This document shows positions 26,525-37,160 of a stretch of DNA of 64,000 nucleotides, piece after piece. This stretch comes from Vibrio sp. Of7-15 (lineage in GTDB: Bacteria > Pseudomonadota > Gammaproteobacteria > Enterobacterales > Vibrionaceae), in assembly GCF_022347565.1 (NCBI RefSeq), contig NZ_JAKRGH010000017.1, forward strand, positions 28,787 to 92,786, in the 5' to 3' direction. A program made the translations under genes and the position numbers. Numbering within the stretch: the first letter of the stretch is position 1; every line of letters begins with the position of its first letter. A model generated the notes under the pieces. That model did not search any database, was not told where the DNA came from, and worked only from the letters and a program-made list of their open reading frames with translations.

Positions 26525-27119
26525 TCCTTTGTGTCGAGAAAATCAGAATGGTTTTACGTTAATTGAAGCTGTGATAGGTATTGTTATCATGGGGGTTGCC
26601 ATGACGATCTTATTAACTTTCTTATTCCCTCAAGCTCAGCGTTCTGCAACTCCTCATTACCAAGTTCGAGCAGCAGCATTAGCGCATGCCACCATGACTG
26701 AAATTCTTTCTAAAAATTTTGACAATAACAGTGATCCAAATGGTGGCTATATCCGTTGTGGGGAAGATGACTTAGAAGGGGTTTCTACAACCTGCACCGC
26801 CCCTGATAGTTTAGGCAGCGATGGAAAAGCGGCCGGAGCGTTTACGGATGTCGATGATTACATCGGTTGTTGGCGAACAAGCGCTTCAGGGTGTGCTGAT
26901 GTGCCTGCTGGAACGCCAATTGGCTCATTAAACGATGTCTTCGGTGCGGATATGAGCAGTGAATACCCTAACTTCACGCTTATTATTGAGGTATTTTATG
27001 ATGGTAATTTGGATGGGATTGATGATGAGCTTATAAGAGATTTTAAGCGTATCAATTTAACTGTCGATACCAGTCGGTATGGTGTATATGAGTTTAATGC
27101 CTATCGAGGGAATTATTAA
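26511..27119 (+). CDS. mshD: MSHA minor pilin MshD
   Basis: A 202-residue prepilin (GspI/PilV-like). The leader MPVTDPLCRENQNG is cut before FTLIEAVIGIVIMGVAM. The ATG at 26511 is chosen because GAGGGG lies eight bases upstream. A GTG at 26466 would give an implausibly long leader. The start overlaps the mshC end by 14 bases, and its stop sits at the mshO start, so the genes are translationally coupled. The body has several cysteines (IRCGEDD, TTCTAP, IGCWR, GCADV). Confidence 0.9.
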   Translation: MPVTDPLCRENQNGFTLIEAVIGIVIMGVAMTILLTFLFPQAQRSATPHYQVRAAALAHATMTEILSKNFDNNSDPNGGYIRCGEDDLEGVSTTCTAPDSLGSDGKAAGAFTDVDDYIGCWRTSASGCADVPAGTPIGSLNDVFGADMSSEYPNFTLIIEVFYDGNLDGIDDELIRDFKRINLTVDTSRYGVYEFNAYRGNY

Positions 27120-27964
27120 TGAAATCGAGCTTTTCGTTTCGTAAAAGGGGCCTAGGTTTTACGCTTATTGAGTTGGTTATCACGATCGTCGTTGTTGGTG
27201 TTGTGTTTCTTGGTATCAGTAGTTTTTTGCAGTTAGGTGTTCAAAGCTATGTGGATACGGCGGACAGACAGCGATTACAAACTCAAGCGCAATTTGTGAT
27301 GGAAAAAATGAGTCGTGAGTTGCGCCATGCGGTTCCAAATAGCTTTCAAGTAAACCTTGATGAGATTGTAGGGGGAGAGATAGGCAGTTGCTTACAATTT
27401 ACTCCCATCCATTATGCGGGATTTTATCTAGGTTTTCCTTTAGCTGATGCCACCCAAATGAACATTGCAATGATGCAAACCGTGGTTTCTGGTGCAACCC
27501 CCGCATGGGAAACGGATCTTAATGAAGGCAATCGCAACTTGGTGATTAACCCGACGCGAGTTGAGGATCTCACTGATCCGACAGCTAATCAGTTTGTATC
27601 GATTACAGGGGTGATATCTGGTTCTGTTAATACGACAAATAATAGCGGTATTGTGAGTTTCCCTGCGCCAGCATCGGGTGCAACGCCATTCACATCTGAG
27701 TCAGTCGCTCAGCGGTTTTATATCTATCAAGATTCCGCTCAATATTGTTTAACGCTATCTAATCGTTTGTTTCGTATGGAAGGCGCGGTATTAAGCCAGG
27801 TAGCAGAAAATATTGATGGTTCATTATCCGCCGCGCATCAAGCGTTTGTTGTTGATTCGCCTTCGTTAACGCGCGGGGCTTTAGTCCATCTTAATTTTAA
27901 TTTTTTCAATGACGATGAAGTCAGTAATTTTAGGCATGATGTTCAGGTGATTAATGTCCCTTAA
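27119..27964 (+). CDS. mshO: MSHA minor pilin MshO (PilW/GspJ-like)
   Basis: A 281-residue prepilin with leader MKSSFSFRKRGLG and mature start FTLIELVITIVVVGVVFLG. The following FLQLGVQSYVDTADRQRLQTQ and MSRELRHAVPNSF resemble MshO/PilW-type proteins, which have a larger globular domain than the major pilin. It overlaps mshD by one base and mshP by 11 bases. The likely role is as part of the tip complex that initiates pilus assembly. Confidence 0.9.
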   Translation: MKSSFSFRKRGLGFTLIELVITIVVVGVVFLGISSFLQLGVQSYVDTADRQRLQTQAQFVMEKMSRELRHAVPNSFQVNLDEIVGGEIGSCLQFTPIHYAGFYLGFPLADATQMNIAMMQTVVSGATPAWETDLNEGNRNLVINPTRVEDLTDPTANQFVSITGVISGSVNTTNNSGIVSFPAPASGATPFTSESVAQRFYIYQDSAQYCLTLSNRLFRMEGAVLSQVAENIDGSLSAAHQAFVVDSPSLTRGALVHLNFNFFNDDEVSNFRHDVQVINVP

Positions 27965-28439
27965 ATGTAGAGAACGAAGCCCATTATTTTTAGTGCACAG
28001 CTCGCCGAAAAGGCAACAAGGCAGTTTGATCATTGTGGTTGTTTTTGTGATTGTGGTGATGTCTTTATTAGCTAGCAGCCTCATGCGAATGGAGTGGTCT
28101 AATCAAGATGCGGTTACCAAGGAAATCCTAGGAACTAAGGCGTGGTTTGCTGCACACTCAGGAGCAGAGTGGGGACTAAATCAATTGTTTCCGATTGGAG
28201 ATCCTGCGGTGCAACCAGACGTAGGGGTATGTTCGGGAATGTCTGCCCAATCGGCGGCTGCGTCCATGATAGCGAGTATTAATGGCTGTCAAGGGCTGGT
28301 AGTAGAGTGTACTCTTTACCAAGTATCACAAGGGGTCGATACGATTAATCATTTTAGAGTTTCAAGCAGTGCAGTTTGTGGCAGCAATCGCCATGAAGTT
28401 CGAAGAGCTCAGGAAGTTTGGGCCAGAGGTATTGAGTAA
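27954..28439 (+). CDS. mshP: MSHA minor pilin-like protein MshP (PilX-like)
   Basis: A 161-residue protein. Its N-terminal hydrophobic helix (GSLIIVVVFVIVVMSLLASSLMRM) follows KRQQG, so it is cleavable as a prepilin-like protein, but it lacks the Glu5 seen in the other pilins, as PilX/GspK-type tip subunits often do. WFAAHSGAEWGLNQLFP is typical of PilX-family proteins. It lies between mshO and mshQ, overlapping mshO by 11 bases and ending three bases before mshQ. It probably sits at or near the tip of the fibre. Confidence 0.87.
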   Translation: MSLKCRERSPLFLVHSSPKRQQGSLIIVVVFVIVVMSLLASSLMRMEWSNQDAVTKEILGTKAWFAAHSGAEWGLNQLFPIGDPAVQPDVGVCSGMSAQSAAASMIASINGCQGLVVECTLYQVSQGVDTINHFRVSSSAVCGSNRHEVRRAQEVWARGIE

Positions 28440-28442
28440 CAC

Positions 28443-31400
28443 ATGGCAATAAAGAAAACATTGGTATTAGTTGTTAGTTTATTAAGTAGTTTGGTGTGGT
28501 CTTTTGCTGCGTTAGCGGGCACCGGAAAATTTGAATTTGGCCGATTGTCTGTTAGCGATTGTTTTTACCCTACCACTTCGGCTGAGTGCACTATTCAGTT
28601 TACAAATAGTTACTCTCAGCCCCCGCTTGTTTTTTTAATGCCTACCATCGAAAAGAGCAATACTAGCCCAGTGAGGAAGACCACCGATCTGCCTTCTAGC
28701 TTGCGAGTAACGAACGTTTCGTTAACCAGTGCCGATGTTCGACAGTTTATCGCGCCATCTCGGCAAAGAAGTGCCAGCAGCGGTGCGATTTTTAATAAAA
28801 AGCCGATGACGACGATCGACTACTTTGTCATTGAGCCGGGGGTGATCAAACTGTCTAATGGAACGCAAATTCTTGCAGGTCGTTTTGATACGAAAAAGAC
28901 CGTCCACAGAACAGATGGCAATGCTTTTCATAAAGTTAATTTTAGATCTTTTGGGTTATCTACATTTACGCCTCTTTCTGGGTCTGGAGTTCAACTGCCA
29001 GGTGTATTAACGCAAATTCAGTCGACCAATAACGTATATGTGACTGACGATGGTGAGCATTATGCGAAAGGGCAGCCAGAGTGGATGACTTCGGTTGTAA
29101 AAAATGTCTCTTTGAGGTCTTTTAAATATGCCATAGAGCTTTCAGAAACACAGAATCATTCCGTTACCGAAAATGAAACAGTAGCGTTTGTGGCTGGGAT
29201 AGGGCGTGGCTACATCGATGGCAAAAAGTTCTGGCTAGGATCAGGGCAAACAGCTGATACCAATGGCAGTAACGATAGAATTTATAAGCCTGTGATTGAT
29301 GAGTGTCAGGCTTATTCGAACATTGAAGCGACGTTTGATAGTGCGCCTATATTAATCGCCTCTAAAAATACGCGAAGTGGCAATGATGGAGGATGGTTAC
29401 GGCGCTGTGATTTGCAAGCAGATAAAGTAAGTTTTGTTATCGAAGAAGACATGGACTCAGACAAAGAGCGTGGCCATAAAGCGGAAACGGTCGGTTATTT
29501 TATTTTTGAAAACCAACAAAAGCCGAAAATGTGTTCTTTGTTCCCAAGTCCTGCGCAAACCTGGCAAAACAATGGTAATGAGTCTCTTTATATTGCGAAT
29601 AGTGGCCAAATTATAGGTGCCTCGTTAGTTGAACAGCAGCGTTTTGTTGGCTTTTCACCCACCGCAGTTACTGATTCGAATAAGAAAGGCTGTGAAGGTT
29701 CCGAGTGTTTTGGTGAACCGGGCTTGATGGTCACCAAGTTGCCACTGGAGGATTTTCAAACACCGACTGTGCCTGAGCTTGAAATTGTGAATATTAATAG
29801 TGGCAGGCAGGAGTTTAAAAATAGTGAGCGCATTGGCTCCTTGTATGTCGAAAATGGTGCGAAGGCTGTGTTTTATTCAGGAACATACTGGATTGATAGC
29901 CTAAACATTATTGGCGATATTGAAATTCCACCTGGGCAAGATGTGATCATCAATACAAAAGGATTTTCCCTGAGTAGTAATAGCTCATTTTCTGCTGGGC
30001 AAACAGCCACCCTTGGGGTCGTAGTTTATGATCTACCATTTACTTACACGACAACGATCTTCCCAGACCGAATCGATTTTGCTCAAAACTCTTTTTTTAC
30101 AGGTTTGCTTTATAGTGAGAAAAATGTGGCACTCAGTAACGGCTCTACCGTAGAGGGGGCCGTGACTGCTCGTCAAATTGAAATCCATAATGACGCAAAG
30201 ATTGTGGGGGCAGGCAGCTGTTTTGAGCCTCCTGTTGATGATGAACTTGTTTTAACACCGATGAGTGGTAGTGGCTTATCGTGCACTGGGGTTGATTTTT
30301 CGTTATCAGTGCAAAGTCAGTCTACGCAGCTGCCCAGTGATTTTGCGGGTGATATCAGATTGGATCTACATCAGGATTCTCAAGTGGGGGCGTGTATTGT
30401 GCCAAAAGGAACAGTGCCGAGCGCAACTTGCGGTGATGTGGGATCGGCGAAAAGTTTTACTTTCTCTTATCCAGAGGAAAAGGAGTTAACTTTATTCAGT
30501 AAACAATCTGGTAGCGTGTATCTTAGTGCACAAGCTGTTAGCGATACTCATTTGGAAGTGATTAAAGCTGGGCCTTATCAGTTTTTGGCGCAGGGGTTTG
30601 TATTAGATAGCCAAAATGATGTTGATAATGTCAACGGCGGGCAAATCGCAAAAAGGCAATATGGTTTAACCGTTAAGGCCGTTTCGTCTGGGGAAAACTC
30701 TCTCAGCTGTGATCCTATTGATAACTACACGTCGGCAGCGGTTCCTTTGCATTTTACGCGCAAATCAGCAGGGGAAAGCCTAATTGGGAGTTATCAAATT
30801 AATGGCGTGCCTATTCAGAGTAACACGCCGCTTTCAGTGGACTTTAATCAAGGTGTATCAACAACAAATTTAACGGCAAGCTATACAGAAGCTCAGCAAG
30901 TAGAGTTATCGGTGTCTGGACCGAGTGTGTGTAATGAGCAAGGTTGCGATGCAGGTTCATCGATTAACTCAAATTCATTGGCACTTTACCATCGTCCGTT
31001 TTCGTTTGCTTTGTGCCAAGCTCGCAGTCAGAGTCTACCACTTCCTCATGGTACTTCAGTCGGAGGGGAGGGATTAACCTTCTCAGGCGATAATGTTGAG
31101 TTTAGTGTGAAAGCCTTACCTTGGTTGCCTAATTATGGCGATCAAGCGTCAGGGGCAATAAAAGCTCCTAGTATGAACCCTAGTAACCTCTCAAGCTATG
31201 AAAGGTATGCCAAGTATTTTTGCTCTCAGCCTGGGCTGCTGGCATTCAGCGGTGATGTGACATTAGAACATGCTATTCATTCCCCCGCTCTGGGGGATGC
31301 TGGAAGCTTGAATACTTCGGCGATTACGTTTGAGAAAGACTACAATAACTCTTCAGTGTTAGGTAATTTAAGCTGGGATAATGTAGGTAGTGTACTATTG

Positions 31401-32492
31401 TCGCCAACCCACAGTAACTACTTAACATCAGGGCTGAATGTTCCGTCTGCGGGGGTTATTCTTGGTCGTATTTACCCGAATTATTTTTCTATGGTCGATA
31501 ACGAGACCAGTTGGACTTACCCAAATAATCAAACGGGTTTCGCGTATATGGGCCAGCCCTTTATACATCGCTTTGCTGTTGAAGCGAGGAACAGCGCTGA
31601 CCGGGGAACGACAAACTATGGTGCGTTTGATACTCACTTGAAAGCCAGTATGGCGATGATGGTGGTGGATCCTACCGCCATTGGTGTGAATGATCTTTCT
31701 CGTCGTATTGAAAAGATCTCGACCTATGCGTGGGATGGTACGTTTTGGCAAGGTGCTTCTCTCTCCCAAACTTTGAATGATTTTACTTTCAGTCGAGCAG
31801 CGCAAAGCACGTTACCATTGAGCACTCGTGAAGATGGGCCATTTGACGAGAGTAATCAAAACTACGGTTTTTATGTGTCACAAACGGTGGACCCTGTGGA
31901 TTTTAGTCCACGAAATTTGATGTTAACTCGATCAGACAACAGTACGGAACAAGGGCAGTCGTACACTTCTCATGCTCGTGTGCGCTATGGTCGAATGGCA
32001 TTAGGAGATGTAACGGCGCAGTCGGGTGAACGTATTGATGTCCCTCTGCGAGTTGAATTTTGGAATGGTGATCGTTTTGTGGTTAATGGTGACGATAACC
32101 GAAGTTATTTTACTGCTCGTAATGCGGGGTTAAATGAAAACTACATCTGTACTGAAACGGTGTGGCAATCACTAGAAGTAGATTCGAATAGTCATTTAAT
32201 GGGTTCTGGATCGGTAATTCGTGGAGAGGCTCAAAACCTTCAAGCTGTCGCGGATTCAAACACTGAAAATCTGCGAGAAAAAGTGCGATTTTGGCTTCGA
32301 ATCACTAACTCCATACCAAGTGGCGTTGTATGTCAAAATCCGCAGCGAGATACGGCGCAGCCATGGCTTCAATACAACTGGCGTGGCTTGGGAGATGAAG
32401 ACCCATCAGCGATGGTTACGTTTGGTTTATTTCGAGGTCATGACCGGGTAATTTTCCGTGGAGAGAGCAATGTGATTGGAGCCATGAACTAA
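28443..32492 (+). CDS. mshQ: MSHA locus large exported protein MshQ
   Basis: A 1349-residue protein with a signal peptide (cleavage near AALA-G, residue about 26). The N-terminal part has two related beta-rich segments resembling H-type lectin-like modules (PPLVFLMPTIEKS, and later APILIASKNTRSG..RGHKAETVGYFIFE). A bactofilin-like or beta-solenoid stretch (about 460-600, IDSLNIIGDIEIPPGQDVI) follows, and then a long C-terminal region of DUF6701 type that continues to the end. It has no pilin signature. By position it is MshQ, and a surface or pilus-tip adhesin role is plausible because of the lectin-like modules, but this is inference. No terminator is evident after it. Confidence 0.88.
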   Translation: MAIKKTLVLVVSLLSSLVWSFAALAGTGKFEFGRLSVSDCFYPTTSAECTIQFTNSYSQPPLVFLMPTIEKSNTSPVRKTTDLPSSLRVTNVSLTSADVRQFIAPSRQRSASSGAIFNKKPMTTIDYFVIEPGVIKLSNGTQILAGRFDTKKTVHRTDGNAFHKVNFRSFGLSTFTPLSGSGVQLPGVLTQIQSTNNVYVTDDGEHYAKGQPEWMTSVVKNVSLRSFKYAIELSETQNHSVTENETVAFVAGIGRGYIDGKKFWLGSGQTADTNGSNDRIYKPVIDECQAYSNIEATFDSAPILIASKNTRSGNDGGWLRRCDLQADKVSFVIEEDMDSDKERGHKAETVGYFIFENQQKPKMCSLFPSPAQTWQNNGNESLYIANSGQIIGASLVEQQRFVGFSPTAVTDSNKKGCEGSECFGEPGLMVTKLPLEDFQTPTVPELEIVNINSGRQEFKNSERIGSLYVENGAKAVFYSGTYWIDSLNIIGDIEIPPGQDVIINTKGFSLSSNSSFSAGQTATLGVVVYDLPFTYTTTIFPDRIDFAQNSFFTGLLYSEKNVALSNGSTVEGAVTARQIEIHNDAKIVGAGSCFEPPVDDELVLTPMSGSGLSCTGVDFSLSVQSQSTQLPSDFAGDIRLDLHQDSQVGACIVPKGTVPSATCGDVGSAKSFTFSYPEEKELTLFSKQSGSVYLSAQAVSDTHLEVIKAGPYQFLAQGFVLDSQNDVDNVNGGQIAKRQYGLTVKAVSSGENSLSCDPIDNYTSAAVPLHFTRKSAGESLIGSYQINGVPIQSNTPLSVDFNQGVSTTNLTASYTEAQQVELSVSGPSVCNEQGCDAGSSINSNSLALYHRPFSFALCQARSQSLPLPHGTSVGGEGLTFSGDNVEFSVKALPWLPNYGDQASGAIKAPSMNPSNLSSYERYAKYFCSQPGLLAFSGDVTLEHAIHSPALGDAGSLNTSAITFEKDYNNSSVLGNLSWDNVGSVLLSPTHSNYLTSGLNVPSAGVILGRIYPNYFSMVDNETSWTYPNNQTGFAYMGQPFIHRFAVEARNSADRGTTNYGAFDTHLKASMAMMVVDPTAIGVNDLSRRIEKISTYAWDGTFWQGASLSQTLNDFTFSRAAQSTLPLSTREDGPFDESNQNYGFYVSQTVDPVDFSPRNLMLTRSDNSTEQGQSYTSHARVRYGRMALGDVTAQSGERIDVPLRVEFWNGDRFVVNGDDNRSYFTARNAGLNENYICTETVWQSLEVDSNSHLMGSGSVIRGEAQNLQAVADSNTENLREKVRFWLRITNSIPSGVVCQNPQRDTAQPWLQYNWRGLGDEDPSAMVTFGLFRGHDRVIFRGESNVIGAMN

Positions 32493-32606
32493 AAAAAATA
32501 TATTTTGTCTGATTTGGTTCAGGTTTAGTACCGTTCGCCTTGCTGTAATGGCTTGGCATTGGTACATTTAGCGGAATTTACAGAATTTTAATGCTCTCAG
32601 GATTAG

Positions 32607-33659
<1,053 letters not shown>

Positions 33660-33692
33660 ATCGTTTGTTATGAACTAAGCAGGTTGTAACGA

Positions 33693-34598
33693 ATGAAGCC
33701 TATCTTTGGTAGAGGTCCATCTCTACAGTTGCGCTTGTTTCTTGCGATTATGATTTCGGCCAGTCTTATGCTGGCCGATAGTCGTTTAGATACTTTTTCC
33801 GGTTTCCGTCATCTCCTCAATAGCATTGTGTCGCCTTTGCAGTATGCAGCGAACTTACCTCGTACCATGTTGGACGGGTTGTATGGTCGCTTTAATACTC
33901 GCGAAGTACTAATGATGAAAAATAATGCGTTGCAGCGTGAAATTTTGGTTTTGAACAGTAATCAGCTTTTGCTGGATCAACTACAACAAGAAAATCAACG
34001 TTTACGTGAGCTATTAGGATCGCCGTTTATTCGTGATGAGCGAAAAATGGTAACGGAAGTCATGGCTGTGGATTCTGCACCTTATAGCCACCAAGTTATG
34101 ATTGATAAAGGCTATATTGATGGTGTGTATGAAGGTCAGCCCGTTATCAATGAGAAAGGCATTGTAGGCCAAATTATTTACGTTGGTGCTCATAATAGTC
34201 GAGTTTTATTATTGATAGACTCAAGTAATGCCATTCCAGTTCAAGTGGTGCGAAATGACATTCGTGTGATTGCCTCGGGGGGCGAGCAAGTTGATAAATT
34301 GCAACTTGAGCACATACCATCCAGCACTGATATTGAAGTGGGGGATTTGCTGGTTAGCTCTGGTTTGGGGGGCCGATATCCTGAAGGGTATCCGGTAGGC
34401 TATATTACAGAAATTGATTTTGATAATAAGCGCCCTTTTGCCACGGTGACGGCAGAGCCAACAGTGGAATTCGACAAGTTACGTTATTTATTGTTGGTAT
34501 GGCCAACAAAAGTAGAGTTAAAGGCAGAGCCTGATGCGCCGTCAGAGTCTGTTGCAGAAACAGCAGTAAAAGGCGAAGGAGAAGCTAATGGCCAATAG
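33693..34598 (+). CDS. mreC: Rod shape-determining protein MreC
   Basis: A 301-residue bitopic protein with a short cytoplasmic end, a transmembrane helix (about 13-30), a periplasmic coiled coil (NALQREILVLNSNQLLLDQLQQENQRL, about 72-104) and paired beta-barrel domains (LLLIDSSNAIPVQV, DLLVSSGLGGRYPEGYPVGYI). It links MreB to the PBP2/RodA synthases. Its end overlaps the mreD start by 11 bases. The last 25 residues are acidic and low-complexity. Confidence 0.97.
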   Translation: MKPIFGRGPSLQLRLFLAIMISASLMLADSRLDTFSGFRHLLNSIVSPLQYAANLPRTMLDGLYGRFNTREVLMMKNNALQREILVLNSNQLLLDQLQQENQRLRELLGSPFIRDERKMVTEVMAVDSAPYSHQVMIDKGYIDGVYEGQPVINEKGIVGQIIYVGAHNSRVLLLIDSSNAIPVQVVRNDIRVIASGGEQVDKLQLEHIPSSTDIEVGDLLVSSGLGGRYPEGYPVGYITEIDFDNKRPFATVTAEPTVEFDKLRYLLLVWPTKVELKAEPDAPSESVAETAVKGEGEANGQ

Positions 34599-35076
34599 TC
34601 TTATGCGAGGCCGATTGATTATTTGGCTCTCTTTTCTTATTGCTCTGGTTTTTCAGGCGGTGCCGTGGCCAGGCATGTTGGAAGTCTTTCGTCCATCTTG
34701 GGTGCTGTTGGTGGCCTTTTATTGGATTTTAGCGCTTCCGCACCGAGTGAACGTGGGAACGGCAATGGTGCTTGGTCTCATTTGGGATCTTTTGCTCGGG
34801 TCAACGTTAGGAATTCGTGGCATGATGATGGCTATCTTAGCCTACATTGTTGCTCTTAATTTTCAAATGCTTAGGAATATGGCATTGTGGCAGCAAGCGA
34901 TTTTGTTAGCCATTTTATCTATGCTAGGCAAGATCATTGAGTTTTGGGGAGAATACCTGATCCAAGAGGTGTCATTTAATCCTCACTATTTATGGGCAGG
35001 TTTGCTTAACTTTATTTTATGGCCTTGGATGTTTTTATTATTACGGCGTGTGCGTCGTCGTTGCTCTATTCGTTAA
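34588..35076 (+). CDS. mreD: Rod shape-determining protein MreD
   Basis: A 162-residue integral inner-membrane protein with about five transmembrane segments and the family signature LGLIWDLLLGSTLGIRGMMMAILAYIV. It completes the MreBCD elongation complex. GAAGGAGAAG lies six bases before the ATG, inside the end of mreC, so translation is coupled. The C-terminus is basic (RRVRRRCSIR), consistent with a cytoplasmic end. Confidence 0.95.
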   Translation: MANSLMRGRLIIWLSFLIALVFQAVPWPGMLEVFRPSWVLLVAFYWILALPHRVNVGTAMVLGLIWDLLLGSTLGIRGMMMAILAYIVALNFQMLRNMALWQQAILLAILSMLGKIIEFWGEYLIQEVSFNPHYLWAGLLNFILWPWMFLLLRRVRRRCSIR

Positions 35077-35092
35077 TTATTGAGGTGATCTT

Positions 35093-35665
35093 ATGCCATC
35101 TTTAGATTTGTATCTTGCTTCCGGATCGCCACGCAGAAAAGAGCTACTTGAACAACTTGGCTATCGATTTGAGCGTCTTGTGGTGGATGTTGAAGAACAG
35201 CATCAACAAGGGGAGTCCCCGCAAGATTATGTTTTACGTCTATCACAAGATAAAGCCAAAGCTGGTGTGCAGTTAACGTCTAATTCAACACCTGTACTGG
35301 GTGCTGATACCATCGTTGTGCTCAATGGTGACATTTTGGAAAAACCAAAAGATTATCAAGATGCCAAGCGAATGTTATCGCAGCTATCAGGGCAAGAACA
35401 TCAAGTGATGACAGCCGTTAGCTTAGCAAACAGCAGTAAAATGCTTTCTACGTTAGTGACTACTTCCGTATGGTTCAAACCACTGTCAGAACGAGAAATA
35501 GAAGCCTATTGGCAAAGTGGTGAACCTTGCGATAAAGCTGGCAGTTATGGGATTCAGGGAGTCGGCGGCAGATTTGTCGCGAAAATTGAGGGCAGCTACC
35601 ACGCCGTAGTTGGCTTACCATTGATGGAAACTGACCAGCTCATGCACGAATTTATTCAAAATTAA
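35093..35665 (+). CDS. maf: Maf-family nucleoside triphosphate pyrophosphatase (YhdE-like)
   Basis: A 190-residue cytoplasmic house-cleaning enzyme that hydrolyses dTTP, UTP and modified pyrimidine triphosphates. It has the N-terminal [10 protein letters not shown] motif, [20 protein letters not shown], and [17 protein letters not shown] near the C-terminus. The position between mreD and rng is that of E. coli yhdE (maf), rather than its paralogue yceF. GAGGTG lies about seven bases before the ATG. Confidence 0.95.
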   Translation: MPSLDLYLASGSPRRKELLEQLGYRFERLVVDVEEQHQQGESPQDYVLRLSQDKAKAGVQLTSNSTPVLGADTIVVLNGDILEKPKDYQDAKRMLSQLSGQEHQVMTAVSLANSSKMLSTLVTTSVWFKPLSEREIEAYWQSGEPCDKAGSYGIQGVGGRFVAKIEGSYHAVVGLPLMETDQLMHEFIQN

Positions 35666-35678
35666 TTAAGGCGCGCTC

Positions 35679-37148
35679 ATGAGTGTAGAGTTATTGATAA
35701 ACGTGACGCCGAGTGAAACTCGGGTTGCGATGATAGAAAGCGGGGTGCTGCAAGAGGTTCATATTGAACGTGAAGCTCGACGTGGCATCGTGGGTAATAT
35801 TTACAAAGGTCGCGTAAGCCGGGTATTGCCGGGCATGCAAGCGGCCTTTGTTGACATTGGCTTAGACAAAGCGGCTTTTCTTCATGCCTCCGATATTGTC
35901 CCTCATACTGAGTGTGTGTCGGAAAATGAAAAACAACAGTTCCAAGTTCGCGATATTTCTGAGTTGGTAAGGCAAGGCCAAGACTTAGTTGTACAAGTGG
36001 TGAAGGACCCATTGGGGACAAAAGGCGCGCGTTTAACCACAGACATTACTTTACCTTCACGTTATCTCGTATTTATGCCCGGAGCCAGCCATGTGGGGGT
36101 TTCGCAGCGTATTGAAAGTGAAGCTGAGCGTGCAAGGTTGAAAAATACCGTTTCAGATTACTGCGACGAATTTGGTGGCTTTATTATTCGTACAGCGGCG
36201 GAAGGGGCAAAAGAAGCAGAGATTGCCCAAGATGCGGCCTTTTTAAAGCGCTTGTGGACAAAAGTGATTGAGCGCCGCAAAAAGTACAAAACAAAGTCCA
36301 TGTTATATGGCGAGTTAGGTTTAGATCAGCGGATCTTACGAGATTTTGTTGGCACTGAGTTGGATTTAATCCGCGTAGACTCCAAGATGGCGTTTGAAAA
36401 GCTGAAAGAGTTTACGTCTGAGTTTGTGCCTGAATTAACCAAAAAGCTTGAGTACTACGGTGGTGATAAACCTATCTTTGACATGTTTGACACGGAAAAT
36501 GAAATCCAGCGTTCATTAGATCGTAAAGTGGAACTTAAGTCGGGTGGATATTTGATCATCGATCAAACGGAAGCCATGACCACTGTCGACATCAATACTG
36601 GTGCATTTGTTGGGCGTCGCAACCTTGAAGAGACTATCTTTAATACAAATGTAGAGGCAACTCAGGCCATCGCTCGTCAGCTCCGTTTACGTAACTTAGG
36701 TGGCATTATTATCATTGATTTCATCGATATGATGAGTGAAGAGCACCGTCGCCGAGTGTTGCAATCATTAGAACAAGCACTAGAAAAAGACCGTGTGAAA
36801 ACGAACATCAATGGTTTTACTCAGCTTGGTTTAGTGGAAATGACACGTAAGCGGACCCGCGAGAGCATTGAGCATGTGTTGTGTGGCGAATGCCCAACAT
36901 GTGAAGGCCGTGGTAGTGTGAAAACCGTCGAAAGTGTGTGCTATGAGATTTTACGTGAAATTACACGTGTGAATCGTGCTTACGACGCAGATAAGTTTGT
37001 TGTGTATGCATCCGTGGCGGTTGCAGACGCATTAGAAGGTGATGAATCTCACGCATTAGCTGAGCTTGAAGTCTTTATTGGTAAACAAGTTAAAATTCAA
37101 GCTGAGCCCCTCTATATTCAAGAGCAGTTTGATGTTGTCATGATGTAG
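35679..37148 (+). CDS. rng: Ribonuclease G
   Basis: A 489-residue endoribonuclease of the RNase E/G family that matures the 16S rRNA 5' end and degrades some mRNAs. It has an S1 domain (GNIYKGRVSRVLPGMQAAFVDIGL, about 38-61), the catalytic DNase I-like region with TTVDINTGAFVG (about 303-314) and FIDMM, and the zinc-link CGECPTC. It lacks the long C-terminal scaffold of RNase E, so it is RNase G. It follows maf by 13 bases. Confidence 0.97.
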   Translation: MSVELLINVTPSETRVAMIESGVLQEVHIEREARRGIVGNIYKGRVSRVLPGMQAAFVDIGLDKAAFLHASDIVPHTECVSENEKQQFQVRDISELVRQGQDLVVQVVKDPLGTKGARLTTDITLPSRYLVFMPGASHVGVSQRIESEAERARLKNTVSDYCDEFGGFIIRTAAEGAKEAEIAQDAAFLKRLWTKVIERRKKYKTKSMLYGELGLDQRILRDFVGTELDLIRVDSKMAFEKLKEFTSEFVPELTKKLEYYGGDKPIFDMFDTENEIQRSLDRKVELKSGGYLIIDQTEAMTTVDINTGAFVGRRNLEETIFNTNVEATQAIARQLRLRNLGGIIIIDFIDMMSEEHRRRVLQSLEQALEKDRVKTNINGFTQLGLVEMTRKRTRESIEHVLCGECPTCEGRGSVKTVESVCYEILREITRVNRAYDADKFVVYASVAVADALEGDESHALAELEVFIGKQVKIQAEPLYIQEQFDVVMM

Positions 37149-37160
37149 AGAGGTCACCGA

